DNA of 64,000 nucleotides from Citrobacter freundii ATCC 8090 = MTCC 1658 = NBRC 12681 (GCF_011064845.1 NZ_CP049015.1:3100001-3164000); one strand, 5' to 3'; positions 21,941-30,758 are shown, counted from the first letter of the stretch. The notes: a model not told the origin generated them from the letters alone. Numbers and translations are program-made.

Positions 21941-23343
21941 TGAAGTTCTGGCGGCCCGGTATCACCGGCAAACTGTTTCTGGCGATTTTCGCCACCTGCA
22001 TTGTGTTGCTGATCAGCATGCACTGGGCCGTACGCATAAGCTTCGAACGCGGTTTTATCGACTATATTAAGCACGGTAACGAACAGCGGCTGCAAATGCT
22101 CAGCGACGCGTTAAGCGAGCAGTACGCGCAGCACGGCAACTGGCGATTCTTACGCAATAACGATCGTTTCGTTTTCCAGATCCTGCGCTCTTTTGAACAC
22201 GACAACGACGATGATAAACCGGGTCCAGGCATGCCGCCACACGGCTGGCGTACACAGTTTTGGGTTGTCGATCAAAATGCCCACGTACTGGTCGGCCCGC
22301 GGGCTCCTGTCCCCCGCGACGGTATGCGCCATCCCATCCGCGTCAACGGTAGCGAAGTGGGTGCTGTGATTGCCTCTCCGGTGGAGCGTTTAACGCGTAA
22401 TACCGATATCAATTTCGACATGCAGCAAAGACGTTCCAGCTGGCTTATCGTCGCGCTCTCCACGATTCTGGCTGCGCTGGCAACGTTTACGCTGGCGCGC
22501 AGCCTGCTGGCCCCGGTTAAACGGTTGGTGGAAGGCACGCACAAACTGGCGGCGGGCGATTTCACCACTCGCGTTACGCCAACCAGTACGGATGAGCTAG
22601 GCAAGCTGGCGCAGGACTTCAACCAGCTCGCCAGTACGTTGGAAAAAAACCAGCAGATGCGTCGTGACTTTATGGCCGACATTTCTCACGAACTGCGCAC
22701 GCCGTTGGCGGTGTTGCGCGGTGAACTGGAGGCCATTCAGGATGGTGTCCGCCAGTTCACGCCCGACTCCGTTGCCTCTTTGCAGGCTGAAGTGGGTACG
22801 CTCACCAAACTGGTTGACGACCTTCATCAGCTCTCCATGTCAGATGAAGGTGCGCTGGCCTATCAGAAATCATCGCTGGATCTTATCCCGCTGCTTGAGG
22901 TGGCAAGCGGCGCATTTCGTGAACGCTTTGCCAGTCGTGGACTAACGCTTCAACTCTCGCTCCCGGACAGCATGACGGTATTTGGCGACAGGGATCGTCT
23001 GATGCAGTTGTTCAACAATCTGCTGGAAAACAGTCTGCGTTATACCGACAGCGGTGGCGGGCTGCACATCAGCGCCGAACAACGCGAACGTATGGTGTTA
23101 TTAACCTTCGCAGATTCCGCTCCCGGCGTAAGTGACGAGCAGTTACAGAAGCTGTTTGAACGATTTTATCGCACCGAAGGCTCGCGTAACCGCGCCAGCG
23201 GAGGTTCCGGACTGGGGCTGGCGATTTGCGTCAATATCGTACAAGCGCATAATGGTCTGATCCGCGCCGCCCATTCGCCTTTTGGTGGGGTTAGCATTAC
23301 AGTAGAGTTACCGCTGGAACGCGATTTACAGAGAGATGTATGA
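21940..23343 (+). CDS. baeS: Envelope-stress sensor histidine kinase BaeS
   Basis: The ATG at 21940, overlapping the mdtD stop, gives 467 residues, the E. coli length; an upstream in-frame ATG inside mdtD is not plausible. Two membrane segments (about 10-30 and 166-186) flank a periplasmic sensor loop. They are followed by a HAMP domain ([20 protein letters not shown]), the phosphoacceptor helix [16 protein letters not shown] (His near 250) and an HATPase domain with the N box [12 protein letters not shown] and G boxes [11 protein letters not shown]. It senses envelope damage such as indole, spheroplasting and flavonoids, and phosphorylates BaeR. Confidence 0.97.
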   Translation: MKFWRPGITGKLFLAIFATCIVLLISMHWAVRISFERGFIDYIKHGNEQRLQMLSDALSEQYAQHGNWRFLRNNDRFVFQILRSFEHDNDDDKPGPGMPPHGWRTQFWVVDQNAHVLVGPRAPVPRDGMRHPIRVNGSEVGAVIASPVERLTRNTDINFDMQQRRSSWLIVALSTILAALATFTLARSLLAPVKRLVEGTHKLAAGDFTTRVTPTSTDELGKLAQDFNQLASTLEKNQQMRRDFMADISHELRTPLAVLRGELEAIQDGVRQFTPDSVASLQAEVGTLTKLVDDLHQLSMSDEGALAYQKSSLDLIPLLEVASGAFRERFASRGLTLQLSLPDSMTVFGDRDRLMQLFNNLLENSLRYTDSGGGLHISAEQRERMVLLTFADSAPGVSDEQLQKLFERFYRTEGSRNRASGGSGLGLAICVNIVQAHNGLIRAAHSPFGGVSITVELPLERDLQRDV

Positions 23344-24062
23344 CTGAGTTACCCATTGATGAAAACACGCCGCGTATTCTGATCGTGGAAGACGAACCCA
23401 AGCTGGGGCAACTGCTCATCGACTACCTGCGGGCAGCGAGCTACGCTCCTACGCTCATCAGCCACGGCGACCTGGTTCTGCCTTACGTGCGCCAAACACC
23501 GCCCGATCTGATCTTGTTGGATCTGATGCTGCCCGGTACCGATGGTCTGACCCTGTGTCGGGAAATCCGCCGCTTCTCAGAAGTCCCCATCATGATGGTA
23601 ACCGCTAAAATCGAAGAGATTGATCGCCTGCTGGGGCTGGAGATCGGTGCAGATGATTATATTTGTAAACCGTACAGCCCGCGCGAAGTCGTCGCGCGCG
23701 TTAAAACGATCCTGCGCCGATGCAAACCGCAGCGCGAACTACAACAAATGGATGCAGAAAGCCCGCTTATCGTCGATGAAGGCCGTTTTCAGGCCTCCTG
23801 GCGTGGGAAGATGCTCGATTTAACGCCCGCCGAATTCCGCTTACTTAAAACGTTGTCACATGAGCCGGGAAAAGTATTCTCCCGAGAACAATTACTTAAC
23901 CATCTCTATGACGATTATCGCGTCGTTACCGACCGCACCATCGACAGCCATATTAAGAACCTGCGACGCAAGCTGGAGTCACTGGATGCTGAGCAGTCGT
24001 TTATCCGCGCGGTCTATGGCGTGGGGTATCGCTGGGAAGCCGACGCCTGCCGAATTGCTTAA
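23340..24062 (+). CDS. baeR: Response regulator BaeR
   Basis: A 240-residue OmpR-type regulator. The receiver domain has acidic residues at 17-19 (VEDEPK), phosphoacceptor Asp61 in [10 protein letters not shown], and the conserved lysine in [10 protein letters not shown]. The C-terminal winged-helix domain spans about 140-235 ([24 protein letters not shown]). It activates mdtABCD-baeSR, spy and acrD. The start overlaps baeS by four bases, as expected for a coupled two-component pair. Confidence 0.97.
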   Translation: MTELPIDENTPRILIVEDEPKLGQLLIDYLRAASYAPTLISHGDLVLPYVRQTPPDLILLDLMLPGTDGLTLCREIRRFSEVPIMMVTAKIEEIDRLLGLEIGADDYICKPYSPREVVARVKTILRRCKPQRELQQMDAESPLIVDEGRFQASWRGKMLDLTPAEFRLLKTLSHEPGKVFSREQLLNHLYDDYRVVTDRTIDSHIKNLRRKLESLDAEQSFIRAVYGVGYRWEADACRIA

Positions 24063-24076
24063 ACACTCCTGCCCTT

Positions 24077-24103
24077 CAGGGCCCGCTGCTCCATGGGGCC
24101 CTG
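24077..24103. repeat. Inverted repeat after baeR
   Basis: CAGGGCCC and GGGCCCTG form a perfect 8-bp stem with an 11-base loop directly after the baeR stop. There is no T-tract, so it is not a classical intrinsic terminator; it may protect or end the operon message. Confidence 0.5.
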
Positions 24104-24197
24104 GTGACTAGCAACTCTCCAAATATCGCTCATACTCTTTCTGACAACACTGTCGTCAATAACTGTTTGATCTAAAACTTTTAATCAAGGAGTTCAT

Positions 24198-24530
24198 ATG
24201 GCTGGTTGGTTTGAATTAAGTAAAAGTAGCGATGATCAGTACCGCTTTGTTCTTAAAGCTGGGAACGGGGAAATAATCCTTACTAGCGAGCTTTACACTA
24301 CCAAAGGCGCTGCGGAAAAAGGGATCGCATCTGTCCAGGCTAACAGCCCTCTGGATGAGCGTTATGAGAAAAAAACAGCGGCTAATGGAAAATTACATTT
24401 CAACCTGAAAGCTGCAAACCACCAGATTATTGGTAGCAGTCAACTGTATGCGAATGAACAGTCACGCGAGACCGGTATTACTTCGGTTAAGACCAATGGT
24501 GTCAGTCAGACGATAAAAGATAAGACCTGA
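24198..24530 (+). CDS. yegP: YegP, DUF1508 tandem-repeat protein
   Basis: The 110 residues equal E. coli YegP. Two DUF1508 repeats are visible: GWFELSKSSDDQYRFVLKAGNGEIILTSELY and GKLHFNLKAANHQIIGSSQLY share the pattern of two beta strands followed by a helix (KGAAEKGIASV; EQSRETGITSV). It is a small soluble protein without known function. AAGGAG lies at good spacing before the ATG, and the terminator at 24545 follows. Confidence 0.93.
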   Translation: MAGWFELSKSSDDQYRFVLKAGNGEIILTSELYTTKGAAEKGIASVQANSPLDERYEKKTAANGKLHFNLKAANHQIIGSSQLYANEQSRETGITSVKTNGVSQTIKDKT

Positions 24531-24544
24531 TAATTACTCGCTCA

Positions 24545-24580
24545 GCCGGGTAACGCAACGCTGTCGCCCGGCGTTTTTCT
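24545..24580 (+). terminator. Intrinsic terminator of yegP
   Basis: GCCGGG and CCCGGC flank a 16-base loop and are followed by GTTTTTCTTT. Confidence 0.7.
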
Positions 24581-24689
24581 TTACCTGCCTTCCCTGCAGC
24601 GCTACAATGCCCGCCCTTAATATGGGGGCACTCCCCTAACCGCCTCATTGAGTGAGGCGAGTCTGACCTGTCATCAGAACGAGAAAATT

Positions 24690-26051
24690 ATGTTTAAACC
24701 GGAACTCCTTTCCCCGGCGGGAACGCTGAAAAACATGCGTTACGCTTTCGCCTATGGCGCAGACGCTGTGTATGCGGGCCAACCGCGTTACTCACTGCGC
24801 GTACGCAACAACGAATTCAACCACGAAAACCTGCAGCTCGGTATTAATGAAGCCCATGAATTGGGTAAAAAATTCTATGTGGTGGTTAACATTGCCCCAC
24901 ATAATGCCAAGCTGAAGACCTTCATTCGTGATCTGAAACCGGTGGTGGAAATGGGGCCGGATGCACTGATCATGTCAGACCCTGGTCTGATTATGCTGGT
25001 GCGCGAAAACTTCCCTGACATGGACATTCACCTTTCGGTACAGGCTAACGCCGTAAACTGGGCGACGGTGAAATTCTGGAAGCAGATGGGGCTGACCCGC
25101 GTGATCCTCTCCCGTGAGCTGTCGCTGGAAGAGATTGAAGAGATCCGCACCCAGGTGCCGGATATGGAGCTTGAGATCTTCGTTCACGGCGCGCTGTGCA
25201 TGGCTTACTCCGGCCGTTGCCTGCTCTCTGGCTACATCAACAAGCGTGACCCAAACCAGGGTACCTGTACCAATGCCTGCCGCTGGGAATACAACGTGCA
25301 GGAAGGGAAAGAAGATGTAGTGGGCAATATCGTGCATAAGTACGAGCCTATCCCGGTACAAAACGTCGAACCCACGCTGGGTATTGGCGCACCAACAGAC
25401 AAAGTCTTTATGATTGAGGAAGCCCAGCGCCCGGGTGAGTACATGACCGCATTCGAAGACGAACACGGCACTTACATCATGAACTCGAAGGATTTGCGTG
25501 CCATTGCCCACGTTGAGCGCCTGACGCAGATGGGCGTGCATTCCCTGAAGATCGAAGGCCGCACCAAGTCGTACTATTACTGTGCACGTACCGCGCAGGT
25601 CTATCGTAAAGCCATTGATGATGCCGCAGCCGGTAAACCGTTCGACCCGCAACTGCTGGAAACGCTGGAAGGCCTGGCGCATCGTGGTTACACCGAAGGG
25701 TTCCTGCGCCGCCATACACATGACGACTATCAGAACTACGAATACGGCTTCTCTGTTTCCGAGCGTCAGCAGTTTGTCGGCGAATTCACCGGCGAACGTA
25801 AAGGTGAACTGGCGGCCGTGCTGGTAAAAAACAAATTCACCGTCGGCGACAGCCTGGAGCTGATGACCCCACAGGGCAACATCAACTTTACTCTCGAGCA
25901 GATGGAAAACGCGAAAGGCGAAGCCATGCCAGTTGCGCCGGGCGATGGTTACACCGTGTGGATGCCTGTGCCAGAGGATATCGAGCTGAATTATGCATTG
26001 TTGATGCGTAATTTTGCCAGCGAGTCCACACGAAACCCGCATGCTAAGTAG
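24690..26051 (+). CDS. trhP: tRNA 5-hydroxyuridine biogenesis protein TrhP (YegQ), peptidase U32 family
   Basis: Starting at 24690 (MFKPELLSPAG) gives 453 residues, as in E. coli; an in-frame ATG 42 bases upstream adds an unconserved peptide. It is a U32-family protein, with the family signature around EIFVHGALCMAYSGRCLLSGY and the cysteine cluster CTNACRW likely to hold an iron-sulfur cluster. In E. coli YegQ/TrhP is required for the prephenate-dependent route to 5-hydroxyuridine at tRNA position 34. The cyaR gene and the prophage att site follow directly. Confidence 0.95.
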   Translation: MFKPELLSPAGTLKNMRYAFAYGADAVYAGQPRYSLRVRNNEFNHENLQLGINEAHELGKKFYVVVNIAPHNAKLKTFIRDLKPVVEMGPDALIMSDPGLIMLVRENFPDMDIHLSVQANAVNWATVKFWKQMGLTRVILSRELSLEEIEEIRTQVPDMELEIFVHGALCMAYSGRCLLSGYINKRDPNQGTCTNACRWEYNVQEGKEDVVGNIVHKYEPIPVQNVEPTLGIGAPTDKVFMIEEAQRPGEYMTAFEDEHGTYIMNSKDLRAIAHVERLTQMGVHSLKIEGRTKSYYYCARTAQVYRKAIDDAAAGKPFDPQLLETLEGLAHRGYTEGFLRRHTHDDYQNYEYGFSVSERQQFVGEFTGERKGELAAVLVKNKFTVGDSLELMTPQGNINFTLEQMENAKGEAMPVAPGDGYTVWMPVPEDIELNYALLMRNFASESTRNPHAK

Positions 26052-26086
26052 TTAATTACGGTTATTTTTCAGCGTTCGGAAGATTC

Positions 26087-26102
26087 TTAGAAATCGATCA
26101 CA
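26087..26102 (+). promoter_or_regulatory. Candidate CRP site of cyaR
   Basis: TTAGAAATCGATCACA keeps the strong right half TCACA and a weaker left half of the TGTGA-N6-TCACA consensus. It is centred about 42 bp before the cyaR 5' end, a class II position, with TATTAT at 26124-26129 as the -10. CyaR is known to be cAMP-CRP activated. Confidence 0.65.
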
Positions 26103-26136
26103 TACCGTTTCGCTCATTAAGGGTATTATCCCCTCC

Positions 26137-26222
26137 GCTGAAAAACATAACCCATAAATGCTAGCTGTACCAGGAACCACCTCCTTAGCCTGCGTAATCT
26201 CCCTTACGCAGGCTTATTTTTT
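26137..26222 (+). ncRNA. cyaR: Small regulatory RNA CyaR (RyeE)
   Basis: The 86-base sequence is nearly identical to E. coli CyaR: 5' GCTGAAAAACATAACCCATAA, the unpaired targeting region CAGGAACCACCTCC and a terminator stem AGCCTGCGTAA/TTACGCAGGCTT followed by a T run. The stem differs from K-12 by changes that keep pairing. CyaR is an Hfq-binding RNA that represses ompX, luxS, nadE and other mRNAs under cAMP-CRP control. Its place downstream of yegQ is conserved. The terminator doubles as the attachment core of the P2-like remnant that follows, so the prophage integration has preserved the RNA's 3' end. Confidence 0.95.
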
Positions 26223-26227
26223 GCCTG
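26201..26227. repeat. attL: Left att repeat (attL) of the P2-like remnant
   Basis: This 27-bp copy (starting CCCTTACGCAGG and ending TTGCCTG) is identical to the one at 30759-30785. Together with the preceding AATCT it covers the 27-base core 26196-26222, which on the minus strand differs from the P2 attachment core, as I recall it, at only two bases. It overlaps the cyaR terminator. Confidence 0.88.
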
Positions 26228-26262
26228 TAATCTACTGAAATAAATGGATTTGTTTCTTACAA

Positions 26263-26280
26263 TGTCCACACATTGACCAC
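26263..26280. promoter_or_regulatory. Integrase arm-type repeats beside attL
   Basis: TGTCCACA at 26263 and TTGACCAC at 26273 form a degenerate direct pair ten bases apart. TGTCCACA is the complement of TGTGGACA, the arm-site sequence reported for P2 integrase. A matching pair lies next to the right att. Confidence 0.55.
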
Positions 26281-26288
26281 ATCAAACA

Positions 26289-26314
26289 AACCCCGTCCAC
26301 AAACGGGGTTTTTT
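26289..26314. terminator. Strong hairpin terminator inside the prophage left end
   Basis: AACCCCGT and ACGGGGTT form an 8-bp stem around CCACAA, followed by TTTT on the plus strand and preceded by an A-rich stretch, so it could act in both directions. It may end prophage transcripts running toward cyaR. Confidence 0.75.
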
Positions 26315-26582
26315 AATACTTTCCCCTCCCCCTTCGCTGTAGATCCTTTTATTAAAACTTCATGCATCATTTTGCAAAACCCAGAGCACAGCAAACCAGC
26401 CGCCAGCCCGCGCCGCGCAAGACTTCGTCACATCCGCGACCCAAAATTACTGGATGCCACCTAATCATTTTAATCGTCACGGAAACTAAAACGATCCTTT
26501 TAAAAACATCATGTTATCCAGTTAGTTAGCAACTGGCTGCACGGTGACGTTTGCAAAGTGCTGCAAATTTTAAATAACATAG
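26315..26582. other. Non-coding stretch between attL arm and the 923-codon gene
   Basis: About 270 bp with no supportable gene. It mixes a GC-rich piece (26395-26420) with AT-rich flanks and is probably what remains of the phage late-gene or cos side after deletion. I could not recognise a cos site or an ogr gene in it. Confidence 0.5.
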
Positions 26583-29354
26583 TTATGATATGTTCTGAGA
26601 ACCATCCAAAACGGTTTCTTTATCAAAGGATAAATGTACTCTACGATCGCTCAATGCTGCGAGTTCTCTGCATTTGTCTATCGAGAGAAAGTAAAAATTA
26701 TATTTTGTCTTTTCAATTAATTCTAAATTAACCCTCAATGACATTAGGGCATATAAAAAGGGATTTTCATCTTCAAAGACATTTGCACCACCGATTGACT
26801 CTATATTTTTATCAGTAATTTTCTCAATCATTATGTCAAACAAAGTCCTTCCTTTTCTGAATAAAAATTCATTTTCAAAATCCATATAATAAAGACCTGC
26901 ATCACCTAGCTCTAAAACACCTTCACTATCAGTCATTCTCAAACCTTTACAATAACGATATACACCAGATTCATTTTCTATTTTATTTTTAATTGTTATT
27001 AATTTATGAGTTGGCAATTCATCTAGGTTGTTTATTTTCAGAATATTTTTAGGCTTCGATTTTATCTTATTCAAAATCACTTTAATCCAATTATAAATGC
27101 CTTTTTCGGCGTAAATCCCACCACTCATTGAGTAATGAACTCCATCAATGGATTTCAGCACTTCTCTTTTATTTATAATATAAAATAAAGTATCGCTAGC
27201 TATGGTATTAGACACCGGAAGTTCATTTACATCCAGAATCTTATCTAAATATCTCTTAAAATAAACCGCCACTTCATTTTTATATTTTTGAACTAAGTCA
27301 TCATTCAACTCAGATTCAATAATATATTTTGAAAGCAAGCTATTTTTCTCATGAATTATACGTTCAACAGTTTCAGAAATAACTTCCCCATTTGCTTTAT
27401 CAGAACTACCTTCTTTTACTGCTTCAAGCATCCTTATAAAATGATCGCTCCTCAGATATGTTATTATTGATTGCAACTGGTGAGTTGTAATTCCTGTTTT
27501 TTCTAAAAAATCTTTTTTATCTCGTATGAAAATTGGATTGAATTTATTATTATTGAATGGAGATTGTGTCATAAGAAATGCTATAGCTCTATAAGTATCA
27601 TTACTTATAGATATGGATGTTACTTCATAATCAGGAATTTCCCTTAGAATTCTACTCGCATCAAAGTCGGGTTCATTTGGTATTATAAAAAGTGCATCAT
27701 AGGTTCCTTCTTTATAGTATACATCCTCAAGGAACGCCGCATTACACCATGATTCCAAGTAATTACACAGGTTATTAAACTCATCTTTTTCTTGCTTAAT
27801 ATTATCTAAAAGATAGCTCAAGCGAATCAAAATTAACGTCACTATGCTTTTTACGAACTGAACCATTTTACTTTCAATTACACTTAATGATTCTCCGTCA
27901 TTAGCATGCTCAAGATAACGTAACTCATTAGTTAAGAATTTTGTATTCAACTCAAACGCCATATAATTTTTAGCCATCAAATTTTGACGAACTGTATATA
28001 AATACAAATCAAGAATGCTAAAATCATCATCTCCAAATCCATATCTTGCACGATGATGAAGAGATTGAGATATTAGGCGATAAAATTCGTAAAAATAATC
28101 ATTAGTATAAAGATATCTACCAAGATTTATAATCGAGCCCATTACCTCACTTGCTATCTTAAAATTATTCCTTAAGAGTATCTCTGTTGAGACTTTCTCA
28201 AAAAATGCAGCCAAAATAGCATAATCTATGTTATTTTTTTTATTTGAATATCCAAATGAATGATCCAAAGCATTTATAGTTCTAACCACATGATTTTTAT
28301 CCGTGAGCGTTAGTAAAGATTTAACACCAAAATCAATTCCTGACTCACTACCTTTTAATAAGCTGCTCCTGATATTTTGTACTACTGCTTGTTCATACTT
28401 TTGGTACAAAGCAATTTCAACAGGATTTACTTTCTTTGTCTGCAAAGCTTTTTTGAGCATATTTTCAATCTGAAAAATAATTTTTTCATCAAGAGGTCTT
28501 TCTTTCTCAAACTCAATACTAAATGAAGAATTTGATATATTTTGGTAGAAATCAAGGCTCATGCGCAAAACTATTTTAGAGTTACCAATGCTGTCTTTAA
28601 TTACGCTATTAATCTCATTTAGACATACAGGACAGAAACCACTTAACACCAGTTTACTTTTTTCAGGAAAAACTTCTAGTGATCGCTGATCCATTGTTAA
28701 AAAATCGACAGGCCACCCACTTTCAATATGACTCAATGCTTCACAACATAGATTAAAACTATTAGTTACCTCCTGCTGATGGAGATTAAAATAATAATAG
28801 CGTTCCCCTGTAGACTTCAATTCTGCAAACAAATAGTCTGTTATAACTGTTGGGTTTTCTGTAACGTCATATAATTTTAAGTACATTAACCCATAACTTA
28901 AAATAAAGAATAGTGATACGGCAATTGAAATGATGTAAGCAATTATCCCTCCACCACAAGCTAAAAGGACAATCCCACATAACAAGCTAAAGATAGAATT
29001 TAAACTGAAATTCAAAAAATTATTCCGACGTAAAAGCAATGACTTACATATATCCTTAAACCCCGCCTCTGAGTAACTTGACACCTGACTAACAAACATC
29101 CCCATAAAAGTTATAGATAAAGCTGCAATAGTTCCATGAATACCTAATACTCCTGCCCAAACACTAGTCGTCCAATTAAGCTTAGTATCATTAAAGAAAG
29201 ACGGTGTGAGGAATAGATACTCAGGCATTGAATCAAATAAGTTAGAATTAAAAACCCCATAGATCCCCAAAGCCATTACCGTTAGATATAAAAAAATAAT
29301 TAAAGCCATTTTCTTATCTAACCAAGATAAGATTCGCCACCTTTCAAAACCCAT
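26583..29354 (-). CDS. Large membrane-anchored protein of unknown function; candidate prophage cargo/defence gene
   Basis: I do not recognise the family of this intact 923-residue protein. Four hydrophobic segments lie near the N-terminus (about 16-35, 65-88, 114-137 and 138-160). The remaining ~760 residues look soluble and helical, rich in Lys, Asn and Ile, with a CxxC pair at 241-244 (FCPVCLNEI) and no visible nucleotide-binding or nuclease motif. The gene is much more AT-rich than the chromosome around it. It lies on the gpA strand immediately downstream of the gpA remnant, the position of tin and old in P2. AAAGGA precedes the ATG, and there is a separate promoter at 29421-29449. It is undamaged while its phage neighbours are broken, which suggests it is useful to the host. 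A phage-defence role is inference from location and form only. Confidence 0.75.
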   Translation of the reverse strand: MGFERWRILSWLDKKMALIIFLYLTVMALGIYGVFNSNLFDSMPEYLFLTPSFFNDTKLNWTTSVWAGVLGIHGTIAALSITFMGMFVSQVSSYSEAGFKDICKSLLLRRNNFLNFSLNSIFSLLCGIVLLACGGGIIAYIISIAVSLFFILSYGLMYLKLYDVTENPTVITDYLFAELKSTGERYYYFNLHQQEVTNSFNLCCEALSHIESGWPVDFLTMDQRSLEVFPEKSKLVLSGFCPVCLNEINSVIKDSIGNSKIVLRMSLDFYQNISNSSFSIEFEKERPLDEKIIFQIENMLKKALQTKKVNPVEIALYQKYEQAVVQNIRSSLLKGSESGIDFGVKSLLTLTDKNHVVRTINALDHSFGYSNKKNNIDYAILAAFFEKVSTEILLRNNFKIASEVMGSIINLGRYLYTNDYFYEFYRLISQSLHHRARYGFGDDDFSILDLYLYTVRQNLMAKNYMAFELNTKFLTNELRYLEHANDGESLSVIESKMVQFVKSIVTLILIRLSYLLDNIKQEKDEFNNLCNYLESWCNAAFLEDVYYKEGTYDALFIIPNEPDFDASRILREIPDYEVTSISISNDTYRAIAFLMTQSPFNNNKFNPIFIRDKKDFLEKTGITTHQLQSIITYLRSDHFIRMLEAVKEGSSDKANGEVISETVERIIHEKNSLLSKYIIESELNDDLVQKYKNEVAVYFKRYLDKILDVNELPVSNTIASDTLFYIINKREVLKSIDGVHYSMSGGIYAEKGIYNWIKVILNKIKSKPKNILKINNLDELPTHKLITIKNKIENESGVYRYCKGLRMTDSEGVLELGDAGLYYMDFENEFLFRKGRTLFDIMIEKITDKNIESIGGANVFEDENPFLYALMSLRVNLELIEKTKYNFYFLSIDKCRELAALSDRRVHLSFDKETVLDGSQNIS

Positions 29355-29420
29355 TACATAATATCCTTTGCAATTTTAAACATATAATGCCGCTATGTAA
29401 TTAAATAAAGCCCATTATTT

Positions 29421-29449
29421 ATTATACATCACGCTTTCATCGCAGTTAA
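29421..29449 (-). promoter_or_regulatory. Promoter of the 923-codon cargo gene
   Basis: On the minus strand TTAACT (29449-29444), 17 bases and TATAAT (29426-29421) form a good sigma70 promoter. Transcription would start near 29414, giving a leader of about 60 bases. The gene therefore need not depend on phage early transcription. Confidence 0.7.
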
Positions 29450-29495
29450 ATCATGCATAAAATATCCTTTTTCACTCTCCTCCCCTCAAAAATAC

Positions 29496-30383
29496 TTATC
29501 CCTTCAGCACGCTTACACCAAACAACTTGTACCTGGCTACTCGACCTGCTTTCTTCAACATCTCGGTATAATAGCCGAATGGGTCATGCGTAATCTCCTT
29601 GCTGTCAATATTATAATGTAGTTCCATGCGTTGCCAAAAATTGACAACTCTGCGGTCAGTACTGTTATCTTTTTGGCGTCTCAGCTTTCCACATCTAGTG
29701 GCAGCGATAATAAAACCATCAATACGTAAATGCCCGCCACGTGCAAGGTGTAACAACATACTGGTATTGAATTCCATGCCTACTGACCTAGCGAAATCAT
29801 TCAATATATTAATTCGTTCTGCTGGAGGTGGAGCTGGCCCAGTAACAGCAGGTGTAGCCCTTTCCTGTTGTTGCAGCTCCTAAGCAACTTTCAGATAGCT
29901 CTCCACCCTAGCCTGTTCAATATCATCATTATCATAGGTCATAATAGCATTAGCTAGGGCCTCAAACTCGTAAGCAGGCGATTTTTTGCGTTCCGATTTG
30001 TAGTTTCGGATACTTTCATTGAGCCTTTTTTGCTGCTCACATGTCAATTGACCAATTTCATACTGTTCAGGATCACTTGGTTGTGAATTACCATCTCTTG
30101 AATTTGTATGTTTATTAACCTCAGTACAGTTATTGGCACGCGCCCTTAAGATCAACAGCAAGGTCAACGGCCTTGCCTGTAATGGTCTGCCGTTCTCGTC
30201 GTCTGTTTCACCGTCGAGCGCGTAACCATCAATATTCTTGCTGATGTACTTCACCACATAACCGGTGGCGCTTCCGATTTCATGATCGATAGGCTTCATT
30301 TCGAAACGTGGGCGAATGCCATACTTACCCTGCAATTCGTCCTCATCTTCGCGGGTGGCGTATTCCTTCATCACTTCAAACAA
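29496..30383 (-). pseudogene. Remnant of P2-type replication initiator gpA, with in-frame amber stop
   Basis: A single minus-strand frame from about 30383 to 29496 is interrupted only by TAG at 29880-29882. The first part (167 codons) holds [15 protein letters not shown], the region of the YxxxY tyrosine pair of P2 gpA-type rolling-circle initiators. The second part (ERINILNDFARSVGMEF..., 102 codons from the next ATG) is probably the C-terminal segment. The N-terminal half with the metal-binding motif is missing at a junction with the integrase fragment. After GRPLQ the sequence no longer follows gpA as I know it, suggesting an internal deletion before RANNCTEV. The gene cannot make a complete initiator. 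Confidence 0.8.
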
Positions 30384-30392
30384 TTCAGTTGA

Positions 30393-30674
30393 ATGTTCCA
30401 GTACCCGAAGTTCAGGCGAACAATGAAAGATGTAAAACCAGATCTACCGGACGGGCAAGCAACTCACGCATTGCGTCACAGTTTTGCTACCCACTTTATG
30501 ATTAACGGCGGGAGTATCATCACCTTGCAGAGAATACTGGGACATTCACGGATAGAGCAGACAATGGTCTATGCGCACTTTGCCCCGGAGTATCTTCAGG
30601 ATGTTGTTTCACTCAATCCGCTACGTGGTGGTGTTGACTCCCGGAGTGTCCACACAGTGTCCACAGTAGGGTAG
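30393..30674 (+). pseudogene. int: 3' fragment of a P2-like tyrosine integrase gene
   Basis: The 93 codons encode the C-terminal catalytic part of a P2/Fels-2-type integrase: HALRHSFATHFMINGG with the His-x-x-Arg motif, LQRILGHSRIEQTM with the second His, and the nucleophile tyrosine in VYAHFAP. The N-terminal arm-binding domain and the first catalytic arginine are absent. The frame starts at a junction with the oppositely oriented gpA remnant around 30385-30400. It ends next to the right att repeat, as in P2. It is unlikely to recombine DNA alone. Confidence 0.88.
30647..30665. promoter_or_regulatory. Integrase arm-type repeats beside attR
   Basis: TGTCCACA occurs twice, at 30647-30654 and 30658-30665, eleven bases apart, inside the last codons of the integrase fragment. 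The pair matches the one beside attL and the TGTGGACA arm consensus reported for P2 integrase. Confidence 0.6.
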
Positions 30675-30758
30675 TTTATTATGGCTTTCAGTAGTCTTGC
30701 GTGCCGCGCAAACCCGCATTGCACCGCTGAAAGCCTATGTTACCTACCCTGAAAAACG

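Noticed and set aside
24975..26042. Long antisense open frame of 355 codons opposite yegQ
   Set aside because: It is the codon shadow of the conserved trhP gene, has no ribosome-binding site and shows no family motif.
26273..26464. Possible 63-codon gene in the prophage left end
   Set aside because: It runs through the terminator hairpin, lacks a ribosome-binding site and looks like non-coding phage residue.
26583..29354. Assignment of the cargo protein to DUF2254-type membrane proteins
   Set aside because: The order of N-terminal helices is loosely similar, but the match is by eye and the large C-terminal part does not agree.
29496..30383. Programmed readthrough of the amber codon in gpA
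   Set aside because: The gene also lacks its N-terminal half, so decay is the simpler explanation.
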